A stretch of DNA of 64,000 bases from the NCBI GenBank assembly GCA_007922305.1, contig ML677348.1:17003442-17067441 (forward strand). The letters are read 5' to 3'. This DNA is from Dermatemys mawii. Lineage: Eukaryota > Chordata > Testudines > Dermatemydidae. The notes beneath the pieces were generated by a model. The model had not been told where the DNA came from, ran no database searches, and was given only the letters and a program-made list of their open reading frames with translations. Below are positions 33,566 through 43,322 of the stretch, piece by piece. The stretch's first letter is position 1, and each line of letters opens with the position of its first letter. The position numbers were made by a program, and so were the translations under genes.

Positions 33566-34354
33566 TGTCAGGATTGCCTCCCCACTCTGAACTCTAGGGT
33601 ACAGATGTGGGGACCCACATGAAAAAAGAAATAACCCCCTCCACCCCAAGCTTATTTTACCAGCTTGGGTTACAATGTTTTTCCCCAGAACACAACTTCT
33701 TCTGTATCTGGACCTGGTACGCTGCCACCACCAAACTAGGTCTAGGGTAGTTTTGGACTCTTCTTTCCCTTTCCACTAACCCCCAAACTTCTTCCTTCCC
33801 TGGGAAGCTTGAGAGAATAAAAAAAACCAAACCTCGCCTGATTCTGTGAGACGTGCCCGATCCAAAACCAGGATCTTACACAATGAAAAACAAGCAGTCA
33901 GCTTCTTAAAAGAAAGATTTTAATAAAAGAAAAAAAGAAAGGAATAAATCCCTTATAACCATCAATAGAACAGCATCTACCATAATCAACAAAAGGATTC
34001 AGAAACCAAACCTCTCCCCCGAGGCAACTTTCTCCCACTGTTGATATCTCTGCTGAAGCTTACAATATCAAGAAGCACCCAGCCAACACTCACCACTGAG
34101 AACCCTCCAAGTGATAAAAAGAAGGTAAACTTACTGACTACAGTACTTGATAGAATCTATAGTTACAGTGAAAGACATAGCTGTGTTCATCCCATAGCCG
34201 AGGTGAACAGAGAGAGACCCAGAGAGAAACTGAAACTTAAAATCCTTTGTCTCCTGAGGAATTTCTCATTGGTCATTTGTCCACCTCTCAGGTTACCTTT
34301 GGCTTAACCCCTTACAGGTAAACACTAATTTTAGGCTACTTCACACTTATGACA
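33566..34354 (-). mobile_element. Solo LTR D, 789 bp
   Basis: The plus-strand ends are TGTCAGGATTGCC and CACTTATGACA, so on the minus strand it starts TGTCATAAG, as in a very abundant turtle LTR family. Perfect GTTGC duplications flank it (33561-33565 and 34355-34359). A minus-strand ATTAAA (33918-33923) can serve as polyadenylation signal. LTR E at 42122-42907 is a close relative with only scattered differences. Confidence 0.9.
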
Positions 34355-34359
34355 GTTGC

Positions 34360-36194
34360 CATTTCAGCTCCTTGGGATAGGCACCTTGTTTTCCTTTGTA
34401 TGTCAAGCCCGATGCACCTTTATGCTATTAGATAATAAGTAAAGAATACCAGTAAAATATGAAAATCACATGGTTCAAATGGCAAGTGCAATATGTGTTT
34501 CTGTGCAAAGGAAAAATGAGTTTAGCTCTCTGGTGACAGGGTATGGAATTGTTTTTCACACACTGGATTTATAATCTTGAAAACAAGTTAATCTCACAGA
34601 GAAAAGAAGAGGCTATTGGAAAGCAATTCATCCCAAAGCTGTTAATAGTGATAAATGTATGTGCCATCCACTTTGGCAATACAATGCATTCCCCAAAACT
34701 GAGTAATGTGCTCAGCCAAATGGGCTCCAGATACCAAAAATGAGATCATTTATTTCCTGTCTTTATTTAATTGTTGGTAAATAGCACATTTTAATTATGG
34801 CTGGTCCTATCTTCCATGGCTTGTGCTGACGCTTTTGTTACAATGCCTCCCATCAATACACAAAAGAAAGTTGAACAATCACAGACGTAACAGGCTAAAA
34901 ACATTCTAGAAGCTAACACGGAGTTTGGAAACAGGTGGCTTAGATTCTTAACCAAGTTCATTAGCAAATTCCATTGTTAAAACTCAATTGGAATGTATTT
35001 ATATAGGGTTAGATTGTGACTGGACTGCACACTCATGCATGGAGGTGAGAGCAACAACCTCACACTTATGCCCCTTACTGGGCTTACCTGAAACTTGGTC
35101 TAGGGCCTAGAGCTATATATCCTTGTACTCCTTCCTCAGACGAGGTGGGTGGAAAATAGATGGAGAGGGGCTGGGACTGGAGCCTTGAATCCACCCCCAC
35201 TTGTGGTCAGCGGAATGGGGTAAATATTTACTGCTGATTTAACAGTGTAGCAAACTACTGTCCCTAAGAGCAAAGGCGTAAAGTCACAGTTCCTTACTCC
35301 TGGGGTGCCACAGCTTCCTGCTATCTCATACTATGGCCTCTGTCCTTGGGGCAAATCTTGCCTTTATTTAATTATTTAGATTTGTACTACACGGCAATAA
35401 AAGAGCTGCCAACCGCAGCTCTGGGCACACTTGATAATCTCTGAAAAATACTCAGATAAATGAATGGATGTCATGTAACCTTGTCTGAGTCCTTATTTCC
35501 ACAGTTGCTGTTCCCAGCCCTTCTCACCTCCCATCTTGTTATGTGGGGAGGCAGAAATGACTGGCCTTGCAGTCTACCCTGAAGGGTTAACAAACTCGGT
35601 CTATTGCAGGCCAATATTTATTCAGTAGGAAGAAAATGATACCTTCCAAATCCTCCTTATGCTTCAACAAATATAAAATAAACGTACAGAGGACAACTTT
35701 GTAGCAACAGACAGTTCACGGAAGACAACAACATAATCTCATGTTGCAAAGCAAGTTCGGTTATAGGAATACAAAACACACATTATTTGAGATCAATAAA
35801 GCAGACTTTGACATACGCATACACACAACATTTTCTTGTACTCGGAGAATGAATAGCAAGACTTATAGCACCATCAGTCGGATGGCAAGTATTTCTTAGA
35901 GTGGGTTCTCTGTCAGGCCAGCTCATTCTTCTCTCAAACGCCTGGCTTGTCTGCTTCAGTATTCAGCTAGGCAGCACACACATACTTGTTCAAAGTCTGT
36001 CTTAGAAGTATTAGTGCTAGAGCTGCCTCAGAGTACATGGAAACCTTAGCATTCTACACCAACTATTCATATGTGAATACTTAAAACAAGACCACACAAT
36101 GCTGTTGAGGAAACTTCTGTGATTTATGTCACAAATGAAGCATCGACTTGCTAAGACAGCAAAAGCTTGGCATGGGCTGGGTTGCAGAGTTTAT
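34360..36194. other. Single-copy DNA, no gene seen
   Basis: No exon, RNA or clear repeat was recognised. Composition is AT-rich, with short frames only. Confidence 0.45.
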
Positions 36195-36304
36195 TATTAT
36201 TATTTGTTTTAGGATCCCCAGTCATGGACCAGGACCCTGTTGTGCTAGGCACCGTACGAACACAGACCAAAAAAGATAGCTTTTGCCCTAGAGAGCTTAC
36301 AACC
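36195..36304 (-). repeat. Ancient amniote LINE/SINE 3' tail
   Basis: In antisense: TTATTATTATTATTTG, GGATCCCCAGTCATGGACC, TTGTGCTAGGCACCGTACG, then AGAGAGCTTACAACC. This is the reverse of 31680-31895. Confidence 0.7.
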
Positions 36305-36307
36305 TAA

Positions 36308-36548
36308 GGCCATGTCTACACTCCCAGAGTGACATATCTTTTGCCAACATAAGTGGTCATGTCTCAGTGCTATGTTGGCAGGAAAGCCTTTCCACCAACA
36401 TAGCTACCGGCACTCATTGGAGGTGGTATAATTATGTCAACAGAAGCGCTCTCTCGTTGGCACAGAGCAGCTACATGAGAGATCTTACAGCGTGCAGTTG
36501 CATCGGCACAGCTGTGCCGCTGCAAGGTCTCTAATGTAGATATACTAC
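36308..36548 (+). mobile_element. PIF/Harbinger-like MITE
   Basis: It inserted after TAA (36305-36307) with terminus GGCCATGTCTACACTCCC and shows the family's CATAAGTGG, CAGTGCTATGTTGGC and CACAGCTGTGCCGCTGC modules. The right end, TCTAATGTAGATATAC, is a decayed inverse of the left. It sits at the end of the older L2-like tail, so it is the younger insertion. Confidence 0.7.
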
Positions 36549-37477
36549 GTATAAAGCAAGAAAAAACAGACGGATAGAGACTGACAGGCAAAGGAGGACA
36601 AGCAAACAATAATTCTGAGATGGGCCTGGCTGCTGGTCTGGGTAGTGACACAGACAAGTTTCAGTTTATGCTCCTCCAATAAATCAAGAATGCCGCAAAG
36701 ATAATCTTTATCTGCCTCCTGTATCCAGGACATAATACTACTAGTCATGGTGCAGTAATGCACATTGTGTGGTCCTTGAGCAAACATCCTGGGAATGGGT
36801 TCTTTATGCTTTCAGGCTGGAAACAATCCATGTGGGATTATCTTGGGTTGTTGTCTGAGTTTGGAACGGCTGTGCAATGCAATATTGCCATTTACTGATT
36901 GTGGAGCATCACACTCCACTGAATCAGTTGGGACACCCGCCATCATAACCTCCGAACAGCCTGATGCAGCCATGATTAGCTTCCTGATTAGCAAGTTCCC
37001 ATTATTTTGCCTTGGAATCTATTCTGTTTCCACTGGTTCCTATTAATAAACATTTCCCTTTCGACCTCCTAGGGGGTCACGGCATTGCACTGTTTAAGCC
37101 CTAATTACATCAGCAGGCAATGACAGGCCTGGAAAAGTGATTTCACTGACCTGCTGTATCACAGTTCAGCATGCTTGAGGGTCTTTTTTCTACAAAGATT
37201 AATGAGGAAGGAAATGAGAATTTTCACAATAGAAACATTCATAGTAAGTTAACCCAGCAAAACTACAATGCCAATAACAAGAATATGGAGAAAATCTTAG
37301 TACCACTGAAGTAAATAGAAGTTTTGCCATTGACTTTGATGGGCCCGGGATTTCACCATGCATTTTGGGGGTCTGGAGGGGGCAGAAAAGTCTAGAAAGT
37401 AGAGCTGGCTGGAAAAATTCCGACTAAACGTTTTTTCCGTAGGAATGTGCTGATTCATCAACGTCAAAACATTCCAT
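36549..37477. other. Single-copy DNA with small repeat pieces
   Basis: A half palindrome (GTTTTGCCATTGACTTTGATGG..GGGATTTCACC) lies at 37320-37360, and AGAGCTGGCTGGAAAAATTCC near 37400 resembles the left end of another turtle MITE. No gene. Confidence 0.4.
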
Positions 37478-37580
37478 GGAGAGACAAGATGGATGAGGTA
37501 ATAATTTTTTATTGGGCCAATTTCCGGTGGTGATACACGCTTTCAACCTTACACAGAGCTCTTCTTCAGGTCTGGGGAAC
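37478..37580 (-). mobile_element. Penelope-like element, inverted terminal copy
   Basis: Read on the minus strand this is CCCCAGACCTGAAGAAGAGC, TCTGTGTAAGG, then TTGGCCCAATAAAAAATTATTACC, which corresponds to the tail of the element at 38470-38540 on the plus strand. The tail copies therefore flank the coding remnant in opposite orientation, as the pseudo-LTRs of Penelope-like elements can. Confidence 0.6.
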
Positions 37581-37583
37581 TTA

Positions 37584-37808
37584 GGGCAGGTCTAAACTAG
37601 AGGCACTACACTGGCACACTGCACTGGTGCAGCCACACCGCTGTAGCGTGTCTGGTGAAGACACTCTGCTGAAGGGAGAGCATCTCCTGTTCACATACCA
37701 CCAGTGTGCACCGCGCTTAGGTCACTACAGTTTGCGTCGCTCTGGGAGTGTCTTTTTCACTTGAGTGATGTAAGTTAGATTGACTTATGCGGTAGTGTAG
37801 ACCAGCAC
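37584..37808 (+). mobile_element. PIF/Harbinger-like MITE nested in the Penelope-like element
   Basis: The left end GGGCAGGTCTAAACTA and the inverse of the right end (TAGTGTAGACCAGC) match, and TTA sits on both sides (37581-37583 and 37809-37811), the PIF/Harbinger duplication. It lies between the inverted tail and the body of the Penelope-like element, so it inserted after that element. Confidence 0.8.
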
Positions 37809-37811
37809 TTA

Positions 37812-38300
37812 GAGTGTGGAGAACTACAAGATGGATCAGATTGTTTAGCATAAATAGTTACATATTTCAAAGGACCATTCAAGGTGAAAGGACACACCAA
37901 TTCAAAACAGCACCAGACCCTGCAGAACAAATCTGCAGACATATCTTCATCGCTACATTGATGATCACCCCCTCACAACACACTTTTCAAGATCCATGGG
38001 TCTGACATGCCTATCTCAACATGTGATGTACCTCATCCAGTGCACTAAATGTCCCAATAGCAACTATGTGAATGAAACAGAAAATTACTATGCTTTCGAA
38101 TGAACTCACACAGGAAAATGATAAAAGACAAAGCGATCAATCGGTATCTGACCTCACAGTTCTCATTCTCAAAGGTAACTTGCACAACACCTTCAAAAGA
38201 TGATCCTGAGTGCTTAAATTCATAACTTTGCTAGATACTAAAAATCATGGGACTGAATAGAGACACAGGATGTATGACTTACTATCATAATCTATAACCT
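37812..38300 (+). pseudogene. Penelope-like element, degraded 3' coding part with GIY-YIG-like motif
   Basis: An upstream piece (37814-38005) holds TAPDPAEQICRHIF and THQF-like text. After a frameshift, the frame 38017-38103 reads MYLIQCTKCPNSNYVNET, which fits the first strand pair of a GIY-YIG nuclease as carried at the C-terminus of Penelope-like reverse transcriptases (Y-x-I-x-C-xx-C then Y-V-x-E-T). A TGA ends that frame at 38101-38103, and pieces further on (ILKGNLHNTF-like, NRDTG-like) lie in other frames. The reverse transcriptase domain is absent. This assignment rests on motif memory and not on a search; a DIRS-like or other origin is the alternative. Confidence 0.6.
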
Positions 38301-38545
38301 ACTCACCACCACCACTCTGCAGCTGTTTCACACCCCTACATTCCTTTCCTCCCTGACTAGAGGGGTGGACTAGAGGCCACTTCACCTTGAAAAGTCCCTT
38401 GAAATAGATTAACTACTTATTCTAAACAATCTGTTCCATCTTGTATTTAGCTGTGACACTCTGAATCAGTTTCCCAGCCCTGAAAAAGAGCTCTGTGTAG
38501 CTCAAAGGCTTATCTTTCTCACCAACAGAAGTTGGCCCAGAAAAA
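38301..38545 (+). mobile_element. Penelope-like element, 3' non-coding tail
   Basis: The tail includes AAACAATCTGTTCCATCTTG, TAGCTGTGACACTCTG, CCTGAAAAAGAGCTCTGTG and ACCAACAGAAGTTGGCCCAG. The last 75 bases are the direct counterpart of the inverted copy at 37478-37580. Confidence 0.6.
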
Positions 38546-38937
38546 GAACAAATTTAAAAATTTTAAAATTAAATCTAATGTTTAAAGTCAAATTTACATA
38601 AGTTAAGAAGGAAGGCAGTATACATCTGGGATCGGGCTTGAGTTATGGGGGATTGCAAGTACCAATTACAAGGTTAACGAGGTATATACATATCACATAA
38701 ACAGCATAGATCCAGATTGGGGTGTGGGAGTTTTTTAAAGCATCAATGGATAAGTGGGCTCAGGTACACCACCCATGGACTGTATTAAGAGTCCAAGTCA
38801 ATTGCTGTGTAGAAAATAAGTACATGGGTGGGGTGCATCCTTCGGTTTGTCAGGGAAGGGAGGAAGTGCGTTATTTCCCTGGTCAGCGGTCTCGATTACT
38901 TGACCTGGTACTGGCAGTGTCCCGTGATGTGTTCTGT
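38546..38937. other. Unassigned 390-bp insert within the tail
   Basis: The tail sequence appears to resume at 38938 with ATTACCTCACCCACCTTGTC, so this interval may be a separate insertion. I see no clean ends, duplication or gene. Confidence 0.35.
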
Positions 38938-38995
38938 GTACTATTACCTCACCCACCTTGTCTCTCTAATATCCTGGGACTGACAAGTCTACAAC
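38938..38995 (+). mobile_element. Penelope-like tail, distal fragment
   Basis: ATTACCTCACCCACCTTGTC followed by TCTCTAATATCCTGGGAC continues the tail sequence found in antisense at 37478-37500. Confidence 0.55.
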
Positions 38996-39673
38996 ACTTC
39001 ACACAACATTTCCATTCTGATGAAGTTCCAGTGGAACACTGCCTGGCTGCCTCCCAGCTCACTTGCTCAGCTGCTTGGCAGCCGGATATGCAGACTGCCT
39101 AGGAGTCAGGGATCCCAACTCTTCCAGGGATAAGAAAGACAGACAGACAGACACAGACAGAAAGAAAACTGTCTTTTCTTTTGATATTATTACAGATGGA
39201 CCCAAACTAAGAATTCTCCTCTGGAAAGACCCACACTTTGGGGAAGTGTAGACTCAGCTTTAAACTTCACTATTCAGGCCCATCTCTGATTATAATACTC
39301 TCCTAGCTCTTCATTCCTTAGCTATTTTTTTCTGAAAATAGAAAGTGATTTATTAGGTACATTTTTTTTCATGATTACCAAGTTTGGGTACCACCTCTTA
39401 TCTGGCTATAAGATCATTCTTTTAGTGAAATGGTCATAGGAAAAACAGACGGTTCCTATTTTCTAGGAGCCTTGACCAAAGCCCAGCTGTTTTAAGTTTG
39501 TCTAGGTGCTTTTAAAGCAATAAAATGTTCTTTTTCTGTTCTTCCTCCAACCGCATACTAATTCTCTCATTTCCTGTCAGGCAGCTGAGTTCAAATATTT
39601 ATTGCACTTGTTGGGTTGAAGTTGGAGCAGTCAGATTGCTACAACAGAGCCTGACTTCCTGCTCACAGAAAAG
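38996..39673. other. Single-copy DNA with an (AGAC)n tract
   Basis: A short (AGAC)n microsatellite lies at about 39139-39166. No gene. Poly-T-rich text lies near 39360. Confidence 0.45.
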
Positions 39674-39678
39674 CAATA

Positions 39679-40359
39679 TGTAGCAGGGTAGTCACTCCGC
39701 TCCTGCCCAGAAGGGCTCAAAATAGCCCTTGGAAAGGGCTGCAATAGGGGAAGGGATTAAAAACAGCTTGGGGGAAGCTGACTGGGTAGCTGACCAAAGC
39801 TGTGGCCCTTATAAGAGGGCAGTGGGCCAGGAGCAAACAGTCTTCTCTAGCCTTTTGAGAGGGAGGAACTTGGCTGCCGGAACTGAGCAGGGTACCAAGA
39901 CAGAACCAGGGCTGGGGATGGCCAGAGGAGCTGGGGAGCTCTGGCCGGAAAATCCCCCAGGCTGTGGGCCTAGTGTAAAGTCAAATAGGTACTGGGTTGC
40001 AGGGGGCAGCCCAAGGGTAGGCGGGAAGCAGCCAGTCCAACACCTCCACCACCGGTGATGAGTGGCAATTATACTACAGTCTGCCCCAGTGAACAGGGGC
40101 TAGGTGGTGACTGGCAGTTGCCCTATTTTGAGACAAGGAGGGATCGGGGTTAGAGGTTCCCCGGAGAGGGGAGACCCAGCGAGACTGCAAGGTACTGCAA
40201 GGTGCAGAACACCGGGGAAAGGGGCACCGGAGTCCTGGAGGGACACGGGCCAGCAACAGTCGAGACACTGGCTGGCAAAGGGCACTCCGAAGCTGGAAAC
40301 AGAGCTGATTCCCGAAAGGCCAGCAGGAGGTGCCACTGGGTGAGTCGTGATGTGTTACA
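39679..40359 (+). mobile_element. Solo LTR F, 681 bp
   Basis: It begins TGTAGCAGGG and ends TGATGTGTTACA. The flanks CAATA (39674-39678) and CAGTA (40360-40364) agree at four of five bases. A TTATAAGAG TATA-like box lies at 39809-39817. No provirus body is adjacent. Frames inside on both strands (for example 40074-40373 minus) are not genes. Confidence 0.82.
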
Positions 40360-40364
40360 CAGTA

Positions 40365-40928
40365 CAATTGCAAAATACCACTGTGCCACAGCTAGAGTAC
40401 GCTTAACATCCTAATACACCAGCCGTAAGATCTGAATGGCTATACTGTACCGACCAGGCTTTGAGCCCCTGCTTATAATACATGATACACTCCACTTCCT
40501 CTTGATATTAGGTTCGTGGAGTACAAGAAAGAAACACTGCAAGGTGGTTTATGTCATCATAGCACAAAGCATGGGCTAAATTCTGGTGTTCTTTGGGTTT
40601 GGCAAGAAAACAGGTGCTTAATAAAAGCTAGATTTTGACTAGCTCCTATCAGGACATACAGGAAGAAGGCACAAGAAATTCCATCTTCTTGGATCTTCCC
40701 CCAGTAGTAATCTGCCACATTTGCAGCTCCTCACCTGTTTGTGTGGAGGGACTGTTTTGTGGAGGAGCCTCTGGGGGAGCTAGGCATTCCCATGGTGGTA
40801 CAGAGAAGTGGGGCCATGGGCCGTGCTGGGTCAGGGTGAGTACACACCAAAATCCCTGGGCTGTAGTGGCTGGCCCTGTCCTAAAACTCTAAAACTGTAG
40901 TATTGGCTATATTCTAGCCATTCCCATC
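40365..40928. other. Single-copy DNA, no gene seen
   Basis: No repeat or exon recognised between LTR F and LTR G. Confidence 0.4.
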
Positions 40929-41548
40929 CCCATGTAAGCAGTGTCAGGATTTGAGATCTATTCTGACATCTGGTGGTGAATTATGGGAATTGCAGTGAGT
41001 TGTGGAAAATAACTTTGGGGCTGATCAATTTGCATAGGCACACCCACGATGCCTAGCCTGAGCTCACAGCAGCCCACATGGCCACTTCGGCTGATGTGGG
41101 AGCCCCATTTTCTATGTTATTGGGGCAGGAATGATAAAGTGATGCTACCCTGATTATGTGAATGAAGGACTATAGACATGTACTTGGCCCTTGTTTTGAT
41201 GGAGGGACTCGCCATCATCTAGGTAGCACTCACTGGGCAAGGGCCAGGCATTTCAGAACACTCTGAGATTGAGAGAGGTGATGGGTAGGTCTCTATACCT
41301 TTGGTAAAGGTCTTGTCTAAGGGCCCAACAGGCCTATTGTACCTTGCTTCTCACCACTGTGGAATGTTAGAGCTAGTTTTTGATTCCATTAGGAGTCTAG
41401 ATTCAGCCTGCTAAGCTGAATTCACTTTAGGTCTGCTGGTATACCTGTACTAAGGCCCCCCTCCACTAAAAGCTGACATCACTTGAGAGCTGAAACCACT
41501 GAACACTGTGTTAAGGGGGGGGCCTAAAGGCATGTTGGTAGCACCAAG

Positions 41549-41835
41549 CAGTTTGTGTGGCTAGCAGAGCAAAGCAGTGGACTCAGCCAAGCAGTTCTTG
41601 GGTGCAGTTTGTGTGACTGGCACTGGACTCAGCCAAGCAGTTCCTGGGTGCAGTTCGTGCGACTGGCAGCGCGGCTGGCACAGTGGAGCAGTTTGGGTGT
41701 CAGCTAGCAGGGCGGCCAGTGGAGCAGTTTGTGCTGCTGGAGGAGTGACTGGCGCCTCAGAGCAGTTCGAGTGTCGGCTAGCAGGATGGCTAGCGGATTG
41801 ACTGGCAGAGCAGAACAGTTCGTGGGACGGCCGGC
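41549..41835. repeat. GC-rich minisatellite in LTR G
   Basis: The phrase GGACTCAGCCAAGCAGTTC recurs 46 bp apart (41579 and 41625), and GAGCAGTTTG / GAGCAGTTCG with GGCTAGCAG repeats on to about 41835 with growing divergence. Long frames on both strands (41561-41941 minus, 41577-41801 plus) come from this periodicity. Confidence 0.75.
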
Positions 41836-42121
41836 AGAGCAGAGCGGATTGCGGTGAGGGCTGCGACGGAACCCCACAGAGAGGCTGCGCAGTCGGCCTC
41901 GGACCACGTAAGGTGCCTCTTGCCCTACCCTCCATTTCCACCCAGGCTGGGAGGTAAGACTCTGCAGGTTGACTTTTGAACTCTGCACTGACCAGGAACA
42001 GAGAGTCTTGGGCTGTTGGACTTTTGGGACTATTGGGTGATTTTTGGGGTTGTGAGACTCAAGAGCCAAAGCGAAGGACACAGCCTATTTGCTGGAAGGG
42101 GGACTTCAGGTTCATGGTTTG

Positions 42122-42907
42122 TGTCAGGATTGCCTCCCCACTCTGAACTCTACGGTACAGATGTGGGGACCCGCATGAAAAAAGAAATAACCCCCCCCCA
42201 CCCCAAGCTTATTTTACCAGCTTGGGTTACAGTGTTTTTCCCCAGAACACAACTTCTTCTGTATCTGGAGCTGGTACACTGCCACCACCAAACTAGGTCT
42301 AGGGTAGTTTGGGACTCTTCTTTCCCTTTCCACTAACCCCCAAACTTCTTCCTTCCCTGGGAAGCTTGAGAGAATAAAAAACAAACCTCGCCTGCTCCTG
42401 CGAGACATGCCCGATCCAAAACCAGGATCTTACACAATGAAAAACAAGCAGTCAGCTTCTTAAAAGAAAGATTTTAATAAAAGAAAAAAAGAAAGGAATA
42501 AATCCCTTATAATCATCAACAGAACAGCATCTACCATAATCAACAAAAGGATTCAGAAACCAAACCTGTCCCCTGAGGCAACTTTCTCCCACTGTTGAAA
42601 TCTCTGCTGAATTTTACAATCTCAAGGAGCACCCAGCCAACACTCACCACTGAGAACCCTCCAAGTGATAAAAGAAGGTAAACTTACTGACTACAGTACT
42701 TGATAGAATCTATAGTTATAGTGAAAGACATAGCTGTGTTCATCCCATAGCCGAGGTGAACAGAGAGAGACCCAGAGACAAACTGAAACTTAAAATCCTT
42801 TGTCTCCTGAGGAATTTCTCATTGGTCAGTTGTCCACCTCTCAGGTTACCTTTAGCTTAACCCCTTACAGGTAAACACTAATTCTAGGCTACTTCACACT
42901 TATGACA
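42122..42907 (-). mobile_element. Solo LTR E, nested in LTR G, same family as LTR D
   Basis: The ends TGTCAGGATTGCC and CACTTATGACA equal those of LTR D, and the two match closely along their lengths, with only scattered substitutions and small indels. Flanks GTTTG (42117-42121) and ATTTG (42908-42912) agree at four of five bases, and host LTR sequence continues on both sides. The nesting shows family D/E moved after LTR G inserted. Confidence 0.88.
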
Positions 42908-43190
42908 ATTTGTTTTATTAATCCTGTTTGTGGTGTTTCCCCAATCTAATGCCACATTGTTTCTCTCTGTTATTAAAAGGCTTTTGGTACACTCAGACTC
43001 TGTGCTTGCGAGAGGGGAAGTATTGTATCTTACAGACGCCCAGAGGGGTGGTATATGGTTGCCCCAGGTCACTGGGTGGGGGCTCGAGCCGGTTTTGTAT
43101 TGTGCTATTGGAATGGAACCCCTGGATACTGAACCGGGCCCTTGCTGCTGCCAAATCTGATGGGCAGAAGGGTTACACCCATATTAGGAG

Positions 43191-43314
43191 TAAGATGACC
43201 AGACAGCAAGGGTGAAAAATTGGGACAGGAGGTGGGAAGCAATAGGAGCCTATATAAGAAAAAGACCCAAAAATCAGGACTCTCCCTATAAAACTGGGAC
43301 ATCTGATCACCGTA
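43191..43314 (+). mobile_element. Short hAT MITE, copy 2
   Basis: Ends TAAGATGACCAGA and TCTGATCACCGTA; flanking octamers ATTAGGAG (43183-43190) and ATTGGGAG (43315-43322) differ at one base. It lies 13 bp beyond LTR G. Confidence 0.85.
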
Positions 43315-43322
43315 ATTGGGAG

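Larger units (their letters stand above)
40933..43177 (+). mobile_element. Solo LTR G, interrupted by LTR E
   Basis: The ends are TGTAAGCAGTG and GGGTTACA (TGTAA...TTACA inverted) and a CCCA duplication flanks it (40929-40932 and 43178-43181). Without the nested LTR E it would be about 1.45 kb. An ATTAAA at 42972-42977 favours plus orientation. A GC-rich degenerate minisatellite lies at 41549-41835. The duplication is only 4 bp, so the left boundary is less certain than for the other LTRs; another TG start at 41115 lacks a matching flank. Confidence 0.68.

Noticed and set aside
41500..41940. GC-rich first exon with downstream GTAAGG
   Set aside because: The block is inside LTR G and periodic with a 46-bp unit; the donor-like site is unsupported.
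33566..42907. Possible provirus with LTR D and LTR E as its two ends
   Set aside because: Each LTR has its own matching flanks, LTR E is nested in LTR G, and no retroviral coding sequence lies between.
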